NCBI GenBank assembly: GCA_017469645.1
Contig: JAFUFY010000016.1
Location: 1-64,000, forward strand
Direction: 5' to 3'
Length of the DNA stretch: 64,000 bases
DNA from: Campylobacter sp.
Lineage (GTDB): Bacteria > Campylobacterota > Campylobacteria > Campylobacterales > Campylobacteraceae
The position numbers and the translations under genes were made by a program. This document shows, one piece after another, positions 7,919 through 20,057 of this stretch. Every line of letters begins with the position of its first letter. Position 1 is the stretch's first letter. The notes under the pieces were generated by a model, which was not told the origin of the DNA, searched no databases, and saw only the letters and a list, made by a program, of their open reading frames with translations.

Positions 7919-8737
7919 TTAAATCAACCCTTTTTTGGCTGAAATATCTCTAAATTTCCATAAATTTTTTGCAAAACTTAGCTCTTTTTTGGAAATTTCG
8001 CTTAGCAACACGCCTTCTTCATCTTTTAGCGAATTTACGATTTCTCCAAGCGGAGAAAAAACCGCACTTCGCCCGTAAAAATCGCAATTTTCTTTGCCAA
8101 ATTTCGCTTTTCCGATACGATTAGCTCTGATTATAAAAACAGAATTTAGCCACGAGCGAATTTTTAAAAGCTCTTCCCAACGCTCATTTGAATCAAATGT
8201 CGAAGCACACGGCAATAAAACACAATCGACCTTTTTTTTCATAAAATACACCCAAGCAGCGTCAAAATGTGCTTCAAAGCCAAATAAAATTCCATATTTC
8301 ACGCCATTGTCGCTAAAAATCGGAAATGAAATTTCATCGTTTTGCTCTTTTTTTGCATTTTTTGAATTTATAAAAAAACCATCTTCGTCCCAGTGAGCGT
8401 AGTTTATCAAAATATTTTGATCAAAATATTTGGTCGAGCTTGGGCTAAATTTAGCAACACTTTTTGCATAACCGCCGTTTTTAAGCAAAACAATCGGCGC
8501 AATTATCGTTAAATCATATTTTTTTGCCAAATTTGCAAAAAGAGTTTTTTTATGATCGCTCTGCTCTTTTATCATCGGTTTTGGCATTTTTTTAAGCTCG
8601 GTAAAAAAGCTATTTAGCACATATTCGCCAAGAAGCACGATTTTAGCGTCATTATCTTTGGCGATTTTCATATAATAATCAATCCTGCTTTCGTTCATCG
8701 AAAGTGTCGGAAGCTGTAACACACAAACTTTACTCAT
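7919..8737 (-). CDS. Nitrilase-fold protein, probably catalytically inactive
   Basis: A 272-aa carbon-nitrogen hydrolase-fold protein in the place where C. jejuni has its own nitrilase-family gene. The first catalytic residue, Glu38 (LLGEYV), is present. The motif that normally reads YRKxHL here reads FDQNIL, putting Gln107 at the lysine position. The nucleophile motif GxxxCYDxxFPE here reads GILFGFEAHFD, putting Gly153 where the catalytic Cys should be. So two of the three triad residues are replaced. The start ATG 8737 overlaps xseB by 8 nt and follows GGTGGCGAA. It may be a binding or scaffold protein (inference). Confidence 0.8.
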   Translation of the reverse strand: MSKVCVLQLPTLSMNESRIDYYMKIAKDNDAKIVLLGEYVLNSFFTELKKMPKPMIKEQSDHKKTLFANLAKKYDLTIIAPIVLLKNGGYAKSVAKFSPSSTKYFDQNILINYAHWDEDGFFINSKNAKKEQNDEISFPIFSDNGVKYGILFGFEAHFDAAWVYFMKKKVDCVLLPCASTFDSNERWEELLKIRSWLNSVFIIRANRIGKAKFGKENCDFYGRSAVFSPLGEIVNSLKDEEGVLLSEISKKELSFAKNLWKFRDISAKKGLI

Positions 8738-8939
8738 TTTCGCCACCAAATTCTTTTATATCAAGTTCGGCGTTTTGCAAAATTTGTTTTGCGTCTTTTA
8801 GCAAATTTACGCCGTTTTTATAAAGCCCAACGCTTTCTTGCAGTGTCAAATCTTTTTCATTTAGCTTTTCTAAAATTTCATTTATTTTTTCTAATTTTTC
8901 TTCAAAATTTTCACTCTCATTTTGCAAATTTTCACTCAT
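8730..8939 (-). CDS. xseB: Exodeoxyribonuclease VII small subunit
   Basis: A 69-aa helical protein with the XseB pattern (FEEKLEKINEILEKL... LTLQESVGLYKNGVNLLKDAKQIL). It binds XseA to form exonuclease VII, which degrades single-stranded DNA. Start ATG 8939 lies inside the end of metX (8-nt overlap) and its own end overlaps the next gene by 8 nt, so translation is likely coupled. XseA is elsewhere. Confidence 0.9.
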   Translation of the reverse strand: MSENLQNESENFEEKLEKINEILEKLNEKDLTLQESVGLYKNGVNLLKDAKQILQNAELDIKEFGGENE

Positions 8940-10031
8940 CTAAAACCCTTTTAATTATAAAATCAAATTTTTCTACTTCAACCAAAAACGCATCATGCCC
9001 GTAATCGCTGTCAATCTCGGCATAATGAGCTAAACTTTTTTTACCTAAATCCACCAAGCAATCATAAATTTCCTTCATCAAATGTGGCGGAAAGAGATAA
9101 TCGCCTTCAAAAGAGATAATATACATTTTTGATTTAATTTCACTAAGTGCGTTTTTTAGGCTTCCATAATGTCTAGTACAATCAAAAATATTCATCATTT
9201 TAGCGATATATAAATAGCAAAGCGGATCAAATCGTTTGGCGAAATTTGCTCCGTTGTATTCAAGATAGCGATCTACTTGAAAACGACCGCCCAGCTCATA
9301 TAAGCCGTCTGTTTCTACATAGTTTCTGCCGAATTTTTTCTGCATTGAATTTGGACTAAGAAAGCTAATATGTCCTGCCATTCTGCCTATTTCCATACCT
9401 TTTAAGCCGTTTTTTGCGATTTCATCTTTGTCGTAATTTCCGTTTTTAAAATTTGGATCACTAAGAATAGCTTCGATTGAGATTTTATTAAAAGCTATCG
9501 CCCACGGATTTGTAGCATAAGTGGTCGCTAGTAAAAATATATTTTCGGCAAATTCCGGGTATTCGATAGCGTAGCAAAGTGCTTGCATGCCACCTAGCGA
9601 ACCACCGATGACGGCTTTTGCGTGAGTTATGCCTAGACGCGCAAAAAGCTTCATTTGCGCCTTTACCACATCGCTAATGACGATAACGGGAAATCTCGTG
9701 CGATACTCGGCGCCCCGCTCGTCTAAATCCAAAGGGCAAGTCGAACCAAACGGACTAGAAATGATATTTACGCAAATTACAAAATATTTTTCGGTATCGA
9801 CTGCTTTTTTATCACCGATTAGATTGTCCCACCAACCGGCTTTTGTATCGTTTTCATATCTACCTGCTGCATGGTGAGAACCGGTTAAGGCATGGCAGAC
9901 TACAACGACATTTGATTTTTCTTCGTTTAACTCGCCGTAAGTTTCGTAGGCGAGTTTAAAATTTGATAAAATTCGACCGCTCTCTAAATGGAGCGGTTCG
10001 TCAAAGTATTCTATTTTGGTTTGAATTTTCA

Positions 10032-10032
<1 letters not shown>
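8932..10032 (-). CDS. metX: Homoserine O-acetyltransferase
   Basis: A 366-aa alpha/beta hydrolase of the MetX family, acetylating (or possibly succinylating) homoserine in methionine synthesis. VCHALTGSHHAAG forms the oxyanion region, GGSLGG (143-148) carries the nucleophile Ser145, and the charge relay lies in FEGDYLFPP (Asp) and DYGHDAFL (His). Translation begins with GTG at 10032, sharing one base with the guaB stop (TAGTG). From memory, C. jejuni has no gene between guaB and xseB, so metX is an extra member of this run. Confidence 0.92.
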
Positions 10033-12837
<2,805 letters not shown>

Positions 12838-12841
<4 letters not shown>

Positions 12842-12963
12842 TTTTTCTCCTTTTTGATATTTTTTGCTTTTTTATTTACAAAATAAACGCCCACAAAGCT
12901 AAGTGCGATTATAAGGGCGATTGTAGCAATTATAAAGGCAAATGAAATCGGCTCACTTAACAT
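12838..12963 (-). CDS. 41-aa single-pass membrane peptide between ileS and gatA
   Basis: A short gene of 41 codons: about eight N-terminal residues, one hydrophobic helix (about 9-29, rich in Ile/Ala/Leu), then a basic tail ([12 protein letters not shown]), predicting N-out/C-in topology. ATG 12963 follows AAAGGTTTTAA and lies within the last codons of ileS (11-nt overlap). Its TGA stop overlaps the TTG start of gatA, and gatA's AAGGAG lies inside its last codons, so it probably couples gatA translation. C. jejuni has a small gene at this position (from memory). Function unknown. Confidence 0.8.
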
Positions 12964-15712
12964 TTAAAACCTTTGCACATCTAGGACACAAGCTTTCGTC
13001 CGTTACGGCGTTAAATTTCCAGCACCTTGGGCATTTATGATTTTTTGCCTTACAAAGTCTAAAAGTTTCATCGCCGATTTTAAATTCAGCTAAAAATTCG
13101 CTATTATCGATATTTGAAATCTCGCTAACCATATACCAATCGCAAATTTCATCACTATCGCCGCCTAAAATCTCGGCACAACTAGTTTGCAAATTTAGCT
13201 CCAAAGTCGATTTTATGATTTTATCTTTTTTAAGGCTATCGATGATTTCAAAAAATTTCTCTCTTGAAGCCGTAAGTATCTCGCTAAATTCGGTAAATTT
13301 ATCAAATTTAATCGCTTCATATTCTAAATCAAAAGCGTCATTTTTGCCGTCTTTTACGATATTTGGTGCAAATTCCATAACTTCATCGATTGTATAAGTT
13401 AAAGTCGGTGCTATCAAAGGTAAAAGCGCTCTTGTGATGATAACCATAACGCTTTGTGCGCTTCGTCTGCGGGACGAATTTAAATCATCACAATACAATC
13501 TATCTTTGCAAATATCAAGGTAAATTCCACTCAAATCTGCACTTAGGAAATTTAAAAGTAGATTAAAGCCCTTTGAAAAATCATAATTTCTAAACGCGCT
13601 CTCAACTTCGCCAAAAACGCTTACCGCTCTTGTTAAAATCCATTTGTCAAGCTCGGTGAAATTTGCCGTTTCAAGCTTTTGAAGATCGCTAACATTTGCT
13701 AGTAAAAAGCGGATTGTATTGCGAATTTTTCGGTATTGTTCGCTGACTTGTTTTAGGATATTTTGGCTGATTTTAAGATCTGTCGAATAGTCACTCAAAG
13801 CAACCCAAAGGCGTAAAATTTCCACGCCGTATTCTTTGGCTACTTCTTGCGGTGCGACGACATTTCCGACTGATTTACTCATTTTTTGACCTTTTTCATC
13901 AACCGTAAATCCATGCGTCAAAATGCTCTTATACGGCGCACACTCATTTATAGCGCAACTTACCAAAAGTGAGCTTTGAAACCAGCCTCTGTGTTGATCG
14001 CTTCCTTCTAAATACATATCAGCAGGAAAACCACCGGCTTCGTAAATTCCGCTTTGCAAAACGGCTTTCCAAGTGCTTCCGCTATCAAACCAAACATCTA
14101 AAATATCCATAACTTTTTCTAAATTTTCAGGTTTAAATTTGCTATTTTTTGGCAGAAGTTCAGAAATTTCCATTTCCCACCAAGCATCAGCCCCGTTAGT
14201 TTTGAAAATTTCATAGATATTATCCATTATCTCATCGTCAAAAATCGGCTCTTTTGTGGATTTATCACGGAAAAATGCAATCGGAACGCCCCAGTCTCTT
14301 TGCCTTGAAATACACCAGTCAGGGCGATTTTCTATCATCGAAGTTAGACGATTTACGCCGCTAGCAGGATAGAATTTGATTTTTTGTATTTCATTAAGTG
14401 CAACTTCTCGCAAAGTCTTACCGCCAAGTTTTGGCTCGTCCATAGCAATAAACCATTGTTTTGTAGCACGATAAATCACAGGTTTGTGCGTTCGCCAACA
14501 ATGCGGATAAGAGTGTATAAATTTGCCGACTTTTACCACCGCATCTCCTAGAATTTCGACGATTTTTTCATTTGCCTTAAAAACATGCATACCGATAAAC
14601 TCATCAACAACGCTATCTCTAAATAGCTTTTTACCACGAAGTGTCTCATCATAACAGCCGTTTTCATCAACAGGCATTAAAACTTCGATATTGTATTTTA
14701 ATCCAACAAAATAGTCATCTTCGCCGTGCCCTGGTGCAGTATGAACTAGACCTGTTCCGCCGTCCATTAAAACATGTTCGCCAAGGATAAATTTAGAAAG
14801 TCTATCATTTAACGGATTTATCGCGTATAGATTTTCTAGCTCTTTTGCACTAAATTCTTTGATAATTTTGCCACTTGTGATACCTAAATTTACCAAACTC
14901 TCTACCAAAGGCTTTGCAAAAATCAAATTTTCAGCCGTTAGCGCATAAATTTCATTTGGATTTAGGCTGATTGCGTTATTAGCAGGAAGCGTCCAAGGCG
15001 TAGTCGTCCAAATAACTGCTTTTGCGTCTTTTGCACCGATTTTAGCATTTGCTTCGTCGCTTAATGCAAATGCCACATAAATCGAGTAATCTTCTTTATC
15101 TTTGTATTCGACTTCTGCTTCTGCTAAGGCACTTTTTGCCGCCCAGCTCCAAAAAACAGGCTTACTTCGTTCTATCAAAATGCCTTTTTTAGCGATTTGC
15201 GTTAGGGCTTTGTAAATTTCAGCTTCAAACTCAAATTTCATCGTCAAATAAGGATTTTCCCAATCGCCCAAAATGCCTAAATCTTTAAATTCATCTCTTT
15301 GAATTCCCATAAATTCGGTAGCGTGAGCCCTACAAAGTTTGCGAATTTCGCCTTTTGAAGTCTCTTTTTTCTTTTCCCCTAGTTTGATTTCGATTTGTTG
15401 CTCGATAGGCAGTCCGTGGCAGTCCCAGCCCGGCACATAGTTTATATTTTCGCCGAAAAAATAGTGAGTTTTTGTGATAATATCTTTTAAAATTTTATTC
15501 AACGCATGACCGATATGCAGATGTCCGTTTGCATACGGCGGTCCGTCGTGCAGGTTAAAACTAACACTAGCATTTTGCCTTTTGGCTCTCATTTTTTCAT
15601 AAACTTTTCGTTCATCATACCAAGATTTAAATCTTTTTGGTTCATTTTGTGGCAGATTTCCGCGCATAGCAAAATCCGTCGTAGGGAGAAATAGCGTGTC
15701 CTTATAATCCAT
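12953..15712 (-). CDS. ileS: Isoleucyl-tRNA synthetase
   Basis: A 919-aa class I synthetase. HIGH motif is [10 protein letters not shown] near the N-terminus, KMSKS is [12 protein letters not shown], and a C-terminal zinc site has paired CPRC motifs (CPRCWKF and CPRCAKV). The CP1 editing domain with [13 protein letters not shown] is present. The start is ATG 15712 behind AAAAGGCAAAAA; a frame extending to 15772 has no supported start. First gene of the long minus-strand run down to about 6.7 kb. Divergent from the cinA-like gene. Confidence 0.97.
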   Translation of the reverse strand: MDYKDTLFLPTTDFAMRGNLPQNEPKRFKSWYDERKVYEKMRAKRQNASVSFNLHDGPPYANGHLHIGHALNKILKDIITKTHYFFGENINYVPGWDCHGLPIEQQIEIKLGEKKKETSKGEIRKLCRAHATEFMGIQRDEFKDLGILGDWENPYLTMKFEFEAEIYKALTQIAKKGILIERSKPVFWSWAAKSALAEAEVEYKDKEDYSIYVAFALSDEANAKIGAKDAKAVIWTTTPWTLPANNAISLNPNEIYALTAENLIFAKPLVESLVNLGITSGKIIKEFSAKELENLYAINPLNDRLSKFILGEHVLMDGGTGLVHTAPGHGEDDYFVGLKYNIEVLMPVDENGCYDETLRGKKLFRDSVVDEFIGMHVFKANEKIVEILGDAVVKVGKFIHSYPHCWRTHKPVIYRATKQWFIAMDEPKLGGKTLREVALNEIQKIKFYPASGVNRLTSMIENRPDWCISRQRDWGVPIAFFRDKSTKEPIFDDEIMDNIYEIFKTNGADAWWEMEISELLPKNSKFKPENLEKVMDILDVWFDSGSTWKAVLQSGIYEAGGFPADMYLEGSDQHRGWFQSSLLVSCAINECAPYKSILTHGFTVDEKGQKMSKSVGNVVAPQEVAKEYGVEILRLWVALSDYSTDLKISQNILKQVSEQYRKIRNTIRFLLANVSDLQKLETANFTELDKWILTRAVSVFGEVESAFRNYDFSKGFNLLLNFLSADLSGIYLDICKDRLYCDDLNSSRRRSAQSVMVIITRALLPLIAPTLTYTIDEVMEFAPNIVKDGKNDAFDLEYEAIKFDKFTEFSEILTASREKFFEIIDSLKKDKIIKSTLELNLQTSCAEILGGDSDEICDWYMVSEISNIDNSEFLAEFKIGDETFRLCKAKNHKCPRCWKFNAVTDESLCPRCAKVLNVK

Positions 15713-15815
15713 TTTTTGCCTTTTTAAAAGTATAAATTTTGATAAATTTGTGAATTTTATCCAAGTAGCCATTAAGAAGTTCTGAAAATTGAAAAATTTA
15801 TAGAATTTATTGTGG

Positions 15816-15821
15816 TATAAT
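15816..15821 (+). promoter_or_regulatory. -10 element (TATAAT) upstream of the CinA-like gene
   Basis: TGTGGTATAAT matches the consensus -10 with extended upstream TG-rich bases. It lies 23 nt before ATG 15844, with AAAGGAAT between them. Confidence 0.6.
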
Positions 15822-15843
15822 GTGCCAAATTTAAAGGAATTTT

Positions 15844-16956
15844 ATGAAAAGTATCGTTTTGCTTATCGGCGAAGAATTGCGATTAAATCGCAACTTTTTA
15901 GACTATATTTTTAGACAGCTAAAAAATGCAAATTTAGATTTTAATGAGATTAAATTTATAAATAAAATTGATAAAAATTTGCCTAATTTCATAGAAAATT
16001 TAGCCAAAAAGTGCGAATTTATAACGATTTTTGCTAGTAGCGAAAGCTATGGTATAGTAAGCAAAATTTTAGCCACTCTAACTTCTGATTTGCTCGAACT
16101 AAAAAACGAAACTTTGGTTCCGTCAATGGTAAAAAATGTCGCCAAAAATAGCTTTTTAATGCAAATTGGAGAGTGCTGGATAAATGTTTTAAAAGCTAGT
16201 GCGAACGAAAATTTACCGCAAATTTTAACGCCTTGCGAACAAAATAGCAGAATTTTTTATATTTTTGGATACGGGCTTAATTATGTAAAAACTCGCATTA
16301 AACCACTGCTTAAAACCTACGATATAAGCGTAGTTTTATCGCAATTTAACGAATTTTTAATCTGCATAAAAGCAAAAGAAAATAAATTTTACGGATTTAA
16401 TGATTTCTTGGGTGGCGTAAGGAAAATTTTTGATAATTTTGTGATTGATAGTGAAAATTTTATCGAATTTATCGCACGAAGACTTATACAAAATAACCTT
16501 AAAATCACATTTGCCGAAAGTTGCACGGCAGGGTTAATTTCGGCAAAATTTGGCGAAATCTCAGGCGTTTCAGAAATTTTTGAAGGCTCGCTAATCACAT
16601 ATAGCCAAAACGCAAAAAACGCTTGGCTAGGCGTTAGCGACGAGACTTTGGCGAATTTTGGCGTTTATAGCAAAGAGTGCGTTAGCGAGATGATTGAGGG
16701 AATTTTAAAGCTTAGCAAGGCAGATTTTGCAATCGCCGTTAGCGGCGTAGCAGGTCCGTTTGATGACGGCGAAATACCTGCTGGAACGGTGTTTGTAGGC
16801 GTAGGCGAAAAAAACGGAGAAAAAATCACGGAAAAATTTCAAATTCACGGCGATAGAAATTTCGTGCAAAATGAGTGCGTAAATATCGCATTTTGCCTAC
16901 TTTTGAGATTAAAAACTGAACTATTTTTTAAATTTGAAAGGATTAGCGATGAATAA
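15844..16956 (+). CDS. CinA-like protein with degenerate N-terminal domain and intact amidase domain
   Basis: A 370-aa protein. The C-terminal ~160 residues match the CinA nicotinamide-nucleotide amidase domain: TFAESCTAGLISAKF, GSLITYS, AVSGVAGPFDDGEIPAGTVFVG. The enzyme recycles NMN to nicotinic acid mononucleotide in NAD salvage. The N-terminal half has the size of the MoCF/COG1058 pyrophosphatase domain, but its signature GGLGPTxDD is replaced (FASSESYGI), so that activity is probably lost. ATG 15844 follows AAAGGAATTTT. The end overlaps the next lipoprotein gene by 8 nt. Confidence 0.82.
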   Translation: MKSIVLLIGEELRLNRNFLDYIFRQLKNANLDFNEIKFINKIDKNLPNFIENLAKKCEFITIFASSESYGIVSKILATLTSDLLELKNETLVPSMVKNVAKNSFLMQIGECWINVLKASANENLPQILTPCEQNSRIFYIFGYGLNYVKTRIKPLLKTYDISVVLSQFNEFLICIKAKENKFYGFNDFLGGVRKIFDNFVIDSENFIEFIARRLIQNNLKITFAESCTAGLISAKFGEISGVSEIFEGSLITYSQNAKNAWLGVSDETLANFGVYSKECVSEMIEGILKLSKADFAIAVSGVAGPFDDGEIPAGTVFVGVGEKNGEKITEKFQIHGDRNFVQNECVNIAFCLLLRLKTELFFKFERISDE

Positions 16957-17674
16957 ATTTATCATTGCGGTTTTGGGTTGTGTTTTGTTTTTTGGTTGTT
17001 CTAGCGATGAAAAAAGCAAAAAAGATACGCTAAATTTAGAGATAAACGGCACAAAAAAAGGTGTTGCCGTGGGTAAGGCTGAGCCAAATTCTAAAAAATC
17101 CCAGCCGAAAATCGAAGCAAATTTAGGCGAGAAAAAAGATGAAAATTTGGCTAAAAATTCGCCAAATTCGGGTGAAAATTCGGCAAATTTAGGCGAAAAT
17201 TCGCAAAAACCTGCACCGAATTTAGAGAATTTAAAAACAGAAGATATAAACAAAACTATCGATGAAATCGCAAAAAATGCTAAAATTTTAGGCGAGAATT
17301 TCGGTAAATTCGGACAAGATTCTATAAATGCGTTAAATGATTTTTTGCAAAATAACAAAGAAAATTTAGAAAACTTGCGTCAAAACGGCGAAAATTTGGC
17401 AAAAGATTTAAATAAAACCTTTGAAATTTTTGGGAAAGATTTGGAAAATTTAGCCAAAGAAGCAGATAAAAGTTTTGGCAAATTTTTTGGCGATTTAAAC
17501 GCTACATTAAATGAAAATATCGATAACGGCGAACTTGAAAAGATGTTTGGCGACATTTTACAGAATTTAAACAAAAGCTTTCAAATGCATTTTAACGACC
17601 AAAATTCAAGCAATAAAAACAAAAAACCAAATATAGAAATCGAAGTCTTGCCTGAAAATCCAATTAGGATTTGA
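16949..17674 (+). CDS. Lipoprotein with Asn/Glu/Lys-rich, coiled-coil-like body
   Basis: A 241-aa predicted lipoprotein: the signal MNKFIIAVLGCVLFFGC ends in a lipobox at Cys17. Residues about 60-95 carry NSGENSANLGENS-like short repeats, and the rest is a long heptad-like helical stretch (NLENLRQNGENLAKDLNKTF...). No enzymatic motif. ATG 16949 overlaps the cinA-like stop by 8 nt, so the two are co-translated. A TTG at 16934 in frame is less likely. Function unknown. Confidence 0.78.
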   Translation: MNKFIIAVLGCVLFFGCSSDEKSKKDTLNLEINGTKKGVAVGKAEPNSKKSQPKIEANLGEKKDENLAKNSPNSGENSANLGENSQKPAPNLENLKTEDINKTIDEIAKNAKILGENFGKFGQDSINALNDFLQNNKENLENLRQNGENLAKDLNKTFEIFGKDLENLAKEADKSFGKFFGDLNATLNENIDNGELEKMFGDILQNLNKSFQMHFNDQNSSNKNKKPNIEIEVLPENPIRI

Positions 17675-17697
17675 AAATTTGCTTTAAAAATATAAAT

Positions 17698-17722
17698 GGT
17701 GGGCAAATATGCCCACCTTACG
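17698..17722 (-). repeat. GTAGGGTGGGCA-type palindrome, copy 1
   Basis: Perfect 8-bp stem GGTGGGCA / TGCCCACC (17698-17705, 17710-17717) with a 4-nt loop, followed by TTAC, a variant of the CTAC tail. Read on the minus strand it is GTAA-GGTGGGCA-N4-TGCCCACC. It lies between the lipoprotein gene and the Sel1-like gene and may also terminate transcription of the former. Confidence 0.8.
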
Positions 17723-17742
17723 ATACTATAAAGGAGATTTTG

Positions 17743-18684
17743 ATGAATAAAATAATTTTTTTATTTTGTGCAATATTTTTATACGCAAATACTATTGATG
17801 ATTTTAAAACTGCCTGTGAAAATGGCAATAAAGATGTTTGTAAAACTTTGGGTGATATTTATAAAAACGGTTATAGCTTGAAATTTGACCAGTCAAAAAT
17901 AGAACCCCTAGAAAATAAAATAATTGAACTACACAAATTGCAATGCAATAACAATGACGCTCATTCGTGCTATGAAGTTGGAAAATCCATTATGTTTAAT
18001 AGCGAAATTAAAAATAACGAAACAGAAGCAAAAAAATTTTTTAAAAAATCTGCTGACTTATATGCGAGACAATGCAATGACAATAACGCTACTGGGTGCA
18101 GTCATTTGGCAATAGCATATGAATATGGCGGTGGAGTAGTGGAAAATAAAAATAAAAGCTTAGAACTGCGAGATAAAGCATTAAGATTGTATGAAGCCGA
18201 TTGTAACAACAGAGATGATTCTAGTTGCTCTATGGTGGCACACAAATATGAAGATACAGATAAAATAAAGGCTAATGATTTTGTATTAAAAGAAATAAAT
18301 ATTGTTAAAAATAAATGTGATAATAATCTTTCTTCTGCTTGTAGAAGGCTTGGTTGGTTATTTAAAAATATACAAGATACGAAAAATTCTGAATTTTATT
18401 ATTTAAAAGCACGAGAGCTTAATAAAATTAACTGTAACAATGGCAAGGCAAATGATTGTTATGTTTTATATTTAACAGAAAAAGATGAGAATAATAAAAC
18501 AAATTTTTTATTTTTGGCAAAACCGTTATTGGAAGCAGATTGTAAAAAAAATAGCATTGAAGCTTGCGAGACTTTGAAATATGTATATAAAGAAAAAATA
18601 AAAATAGAAAAATCAGAAAAAATTGCAACAGAATATTATAAAAAAGCTTGTAGTTTAGGCGATACTAAATCATGTAATAATTAA
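17743..18684 (+). CDS. Secreted Sel1/Hcp-type cysteine-repeat protein
   Basis: A 313-aa protein with a signal peptide (MNKIIFLFCAIFLYA). It is made of helical repeats of about 36 residues, each with a Cys pair spaced by eight residues (CNNNDAHSC, CNDNNATGC, CNNRDDSSC, CKKNSIEAC). This is the disulfide-linked Sel1 arrangement of Helicobacter cysteine-rich (Hcp) proteins. Such proteins act in the periplasm or outside the cell as interaction scaffolds. ATG 17743 follows AAGGAGATTTTG. It is framed on both sides by inverted GTAGGGTGGGCA palindromes, suggesting it was acquired or moved as a unit (inference). Confidence 0.82.
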   Translation: MNKIIFLFCAIFLYANTIDDFKTACENGNKDVCKTLGDIYKNGYSLKFDQSKIEPLENKIIELHKLQCNNNDAHSCYEVGKSIMFNSEIKNNETEAKKFFKKSADLYARQCNDNNATGCSHLAIAYEYGGGVVENKNKSLELRDKALRLYEADCNNRDDSSCSMVAHKYEDTDKIKANDFVLKEINIVKNKCDNNLSSACRRLGWLFKNIQDTKNSEFYYLKARELNKINCNNGKANDCYVLYLTEKDENNKTNFLFLAKPLLEADCKKNSIEACETLKYVYKEKIKIEKSEKIATEYYKKACSLGDTKSCNN

Positions 18685-18694
18685 AATTTTAGCC

Positions 18695-18718
18695 GTAGGG
18701 TGGGCATCCTTGCCCACC
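18695..18718 (+). repeat. GTAGGGTGGGCA-type palindrome, copy 2
   Basis: GTAGGGTGGGCA-TCCT-TGCCCACC, 8-bp perfect stem with 4-nt loop, opposite in orientation to copy 1. It follows the Sel1-like gene stop by 11 nt. Confidence 0.88.
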
Positions 18719-18753
18719 AAAAATTATGCAAGAAATTTAAATTTTCTTTTCAT

Positions 18754-18815
18754 CGTCATCGCAAGAAGCGATTTTTGTCTTGGTAAGCAATTCGTCTGTC
18801 CGAGTTTGCGTGACG
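18754..18815. repeat. Inverted repeat of the CGTCATCGCAAGAAGCGA type
   Basis: Arms CGTCATCGCAA (from 18754) and TTGCGTGACG (18806-18815) match apart from one base, around GAAGCGA-like words. It resembles the TCATTGCGAGAAGCGAAGC family of dispersed repeats; a partial relative is near 41060. No gene in 18719-18882. Confidence 0.5.
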
Positions 18816-18882
18816 AAAAAGCTAGGCTCGTTTCAATTCCAAATTAAAAAGCCCGTACAGGGTCGCAAAAATTCGCTAAATT

Positions 18883-19764
18883 TTACCAACTCTCCAAGCC
18901 CGTCAAACACGCATTCAAATCGCCTGTTTTAAAGCCTTTGTAAAACCACTCTTTTCTATCTTTACCGCTTCCGTGCGTAAAAGAATCAGGCACGACATAG
19001 CCACGAGCCTTTTTTTGCAAGGTATCATCGCCTATCATCGTGGCGGCATTTAGAGCTTCTTCCAAGTCGCCGTCTTCTAAAATTTTGTATTGATTATGCC
19101 CCCAAATTCCCGCAAAACAATCGGCTTGAAGCTCGACTTTTACCTGAATCGCATTTGCGCCAGATTCGTTTGTTCTAGCTTTTAATTTATCGGCATTGCT
19201 TAAAATTCCTAGCAAATTTTGCACATGGTGTCCCACTTCGTGGGCGATGACATAACCTTGTGCGAAATCGCCTGCTGCGTTATGATTTTTTGCTAAATCG
19301 CTAAAAAAGTCCGTATCTAGGTAAATTTTTGTATCAACAGGGCAGTAAAATGGTCCTACTTGTGAGCTTGCATAGCCACAACCGCTATTAATCGCTCCGT
19401 GAAAAAGTAACAATTTTGGCTCTACATATCTTGCATTATGGCGCGAAAAAATCGCTCCCCAAGTATCTTCTGTCTGTTTTAAGACGGTAGCGACAAAGTC
19501 TTTTGCTTCTTGATCGGCTTGTGTGTTTTGGAATTTCGAAGCATTTGCGTTGCCGCCTACGGCAGAGAAATTTAAAAGATTTAAAGGATTAAAACCTAAA
19601 AATGCCGCTACGACGCCCACTAAAAGGACAATTCTACCAAATTTAGTTTTTATCAAAAATTTTACAATCGGAATTAGCAAGGCAAGGTTTATTCCGCCAC
19701 CACCACCTGAACTAGCTCTTTTGTCATCGACATTTAAGCTTTGATTGCCACCACGCCATTTCAT
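18883..19764 (-). CDS. Neutral zinc metallopeptidase (YpfJ family)
   Basis: A 293-aa membrane-anchored putative peptidase. It has a short Gly-rich N-terminus (ASSGGGGGIN), a transmembrane segment at about residues 30-60, then a periplasmic domain with the zinc motif HEVGHH (in VIAHEVGHHVQNLLG). Further family hallmarks are ELQADCFAGIWG and FTHGSGKDRKEWFYKGF. The substrate is unknown for the family. ATG 19764 follows AAAGGATATTAAA; an upstream in-frame ATG at 19791 lacks a site. Confidence 0.88.
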   Translation of the reverse strand: MKWRGGNQSLNVDDKRASSGGGGGINLALLIPIVKFLIKTKFGRIVLLVGVVAAFLGFNPLNLLNFSAVGGNANASKFQNTQADQEAKDFVATVLKQTEDTWGAIFSRHNARYVEPKLLLFHGAINSGCGYASSQVGPFYCPVDTKIYLDTDFFSDLAKNHNAAGDFAQGYVIAHEVGHHVQNLLGILSNADKLKARTNESGANAIQVKVELQADCFAGIWGHNQYKILEDGDLEEALNAATMIGDDTLQKKARGYVVPDSFTHGSGKDRKEWFYKGFKTGDLNACLTGLESW

Positions 19765-19923
19765 TTTAATATCCTTTGAAGTTAAAATCATTAGATTTTA
19801 GCACAAAATTCCTTAATTATTTTGCGTAATTGATAATATTTAATAAATTTATTTAAATTCCTAGATATGTTAGATAATTATACGCTTTATTTAGTTGGCA
19901 ACAATATTTCAAATGAAAAATTA

Positions 19924-20000
19924 TGGTATCCCCGACAGGATTCGAACCTGTGGCCTCAAAATTAGGAATTTTGCGCTCTATCCTACTGAGCTACGAGGAC
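19924..20000 (-). tRNA. tRNA-Arg (anticodon CCT)
   Basis: A 77-nt cloverleaf on the minus strand. Acceptor GTCCTCG pairs with CGGGGAT (two G-U pairs), the D-arm is GCTC...GAGC, the anticodon stem CAAAA/TTTTG holds loop TTCCTAA with CCT, the T-arm is ACAGG-TTCGAAT-CCTGT, and CCA is encoded. It reads AGG codons. No integrase or att-like duplication is seen next to it. Confidence 0.96.
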
Positions 20001-20057
20001 AAAAAAAATAAAATTGTAGGGAAAATAAAAAATTTAGGCTGAGAACCAGCCTAAATT

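Noticed and set aside
19924-20000. tRNA-Arg(CCT) as a genomic-island integration site
   Set aside because: No integrase gene and no duplicated tRNA 3' end were seen near it.
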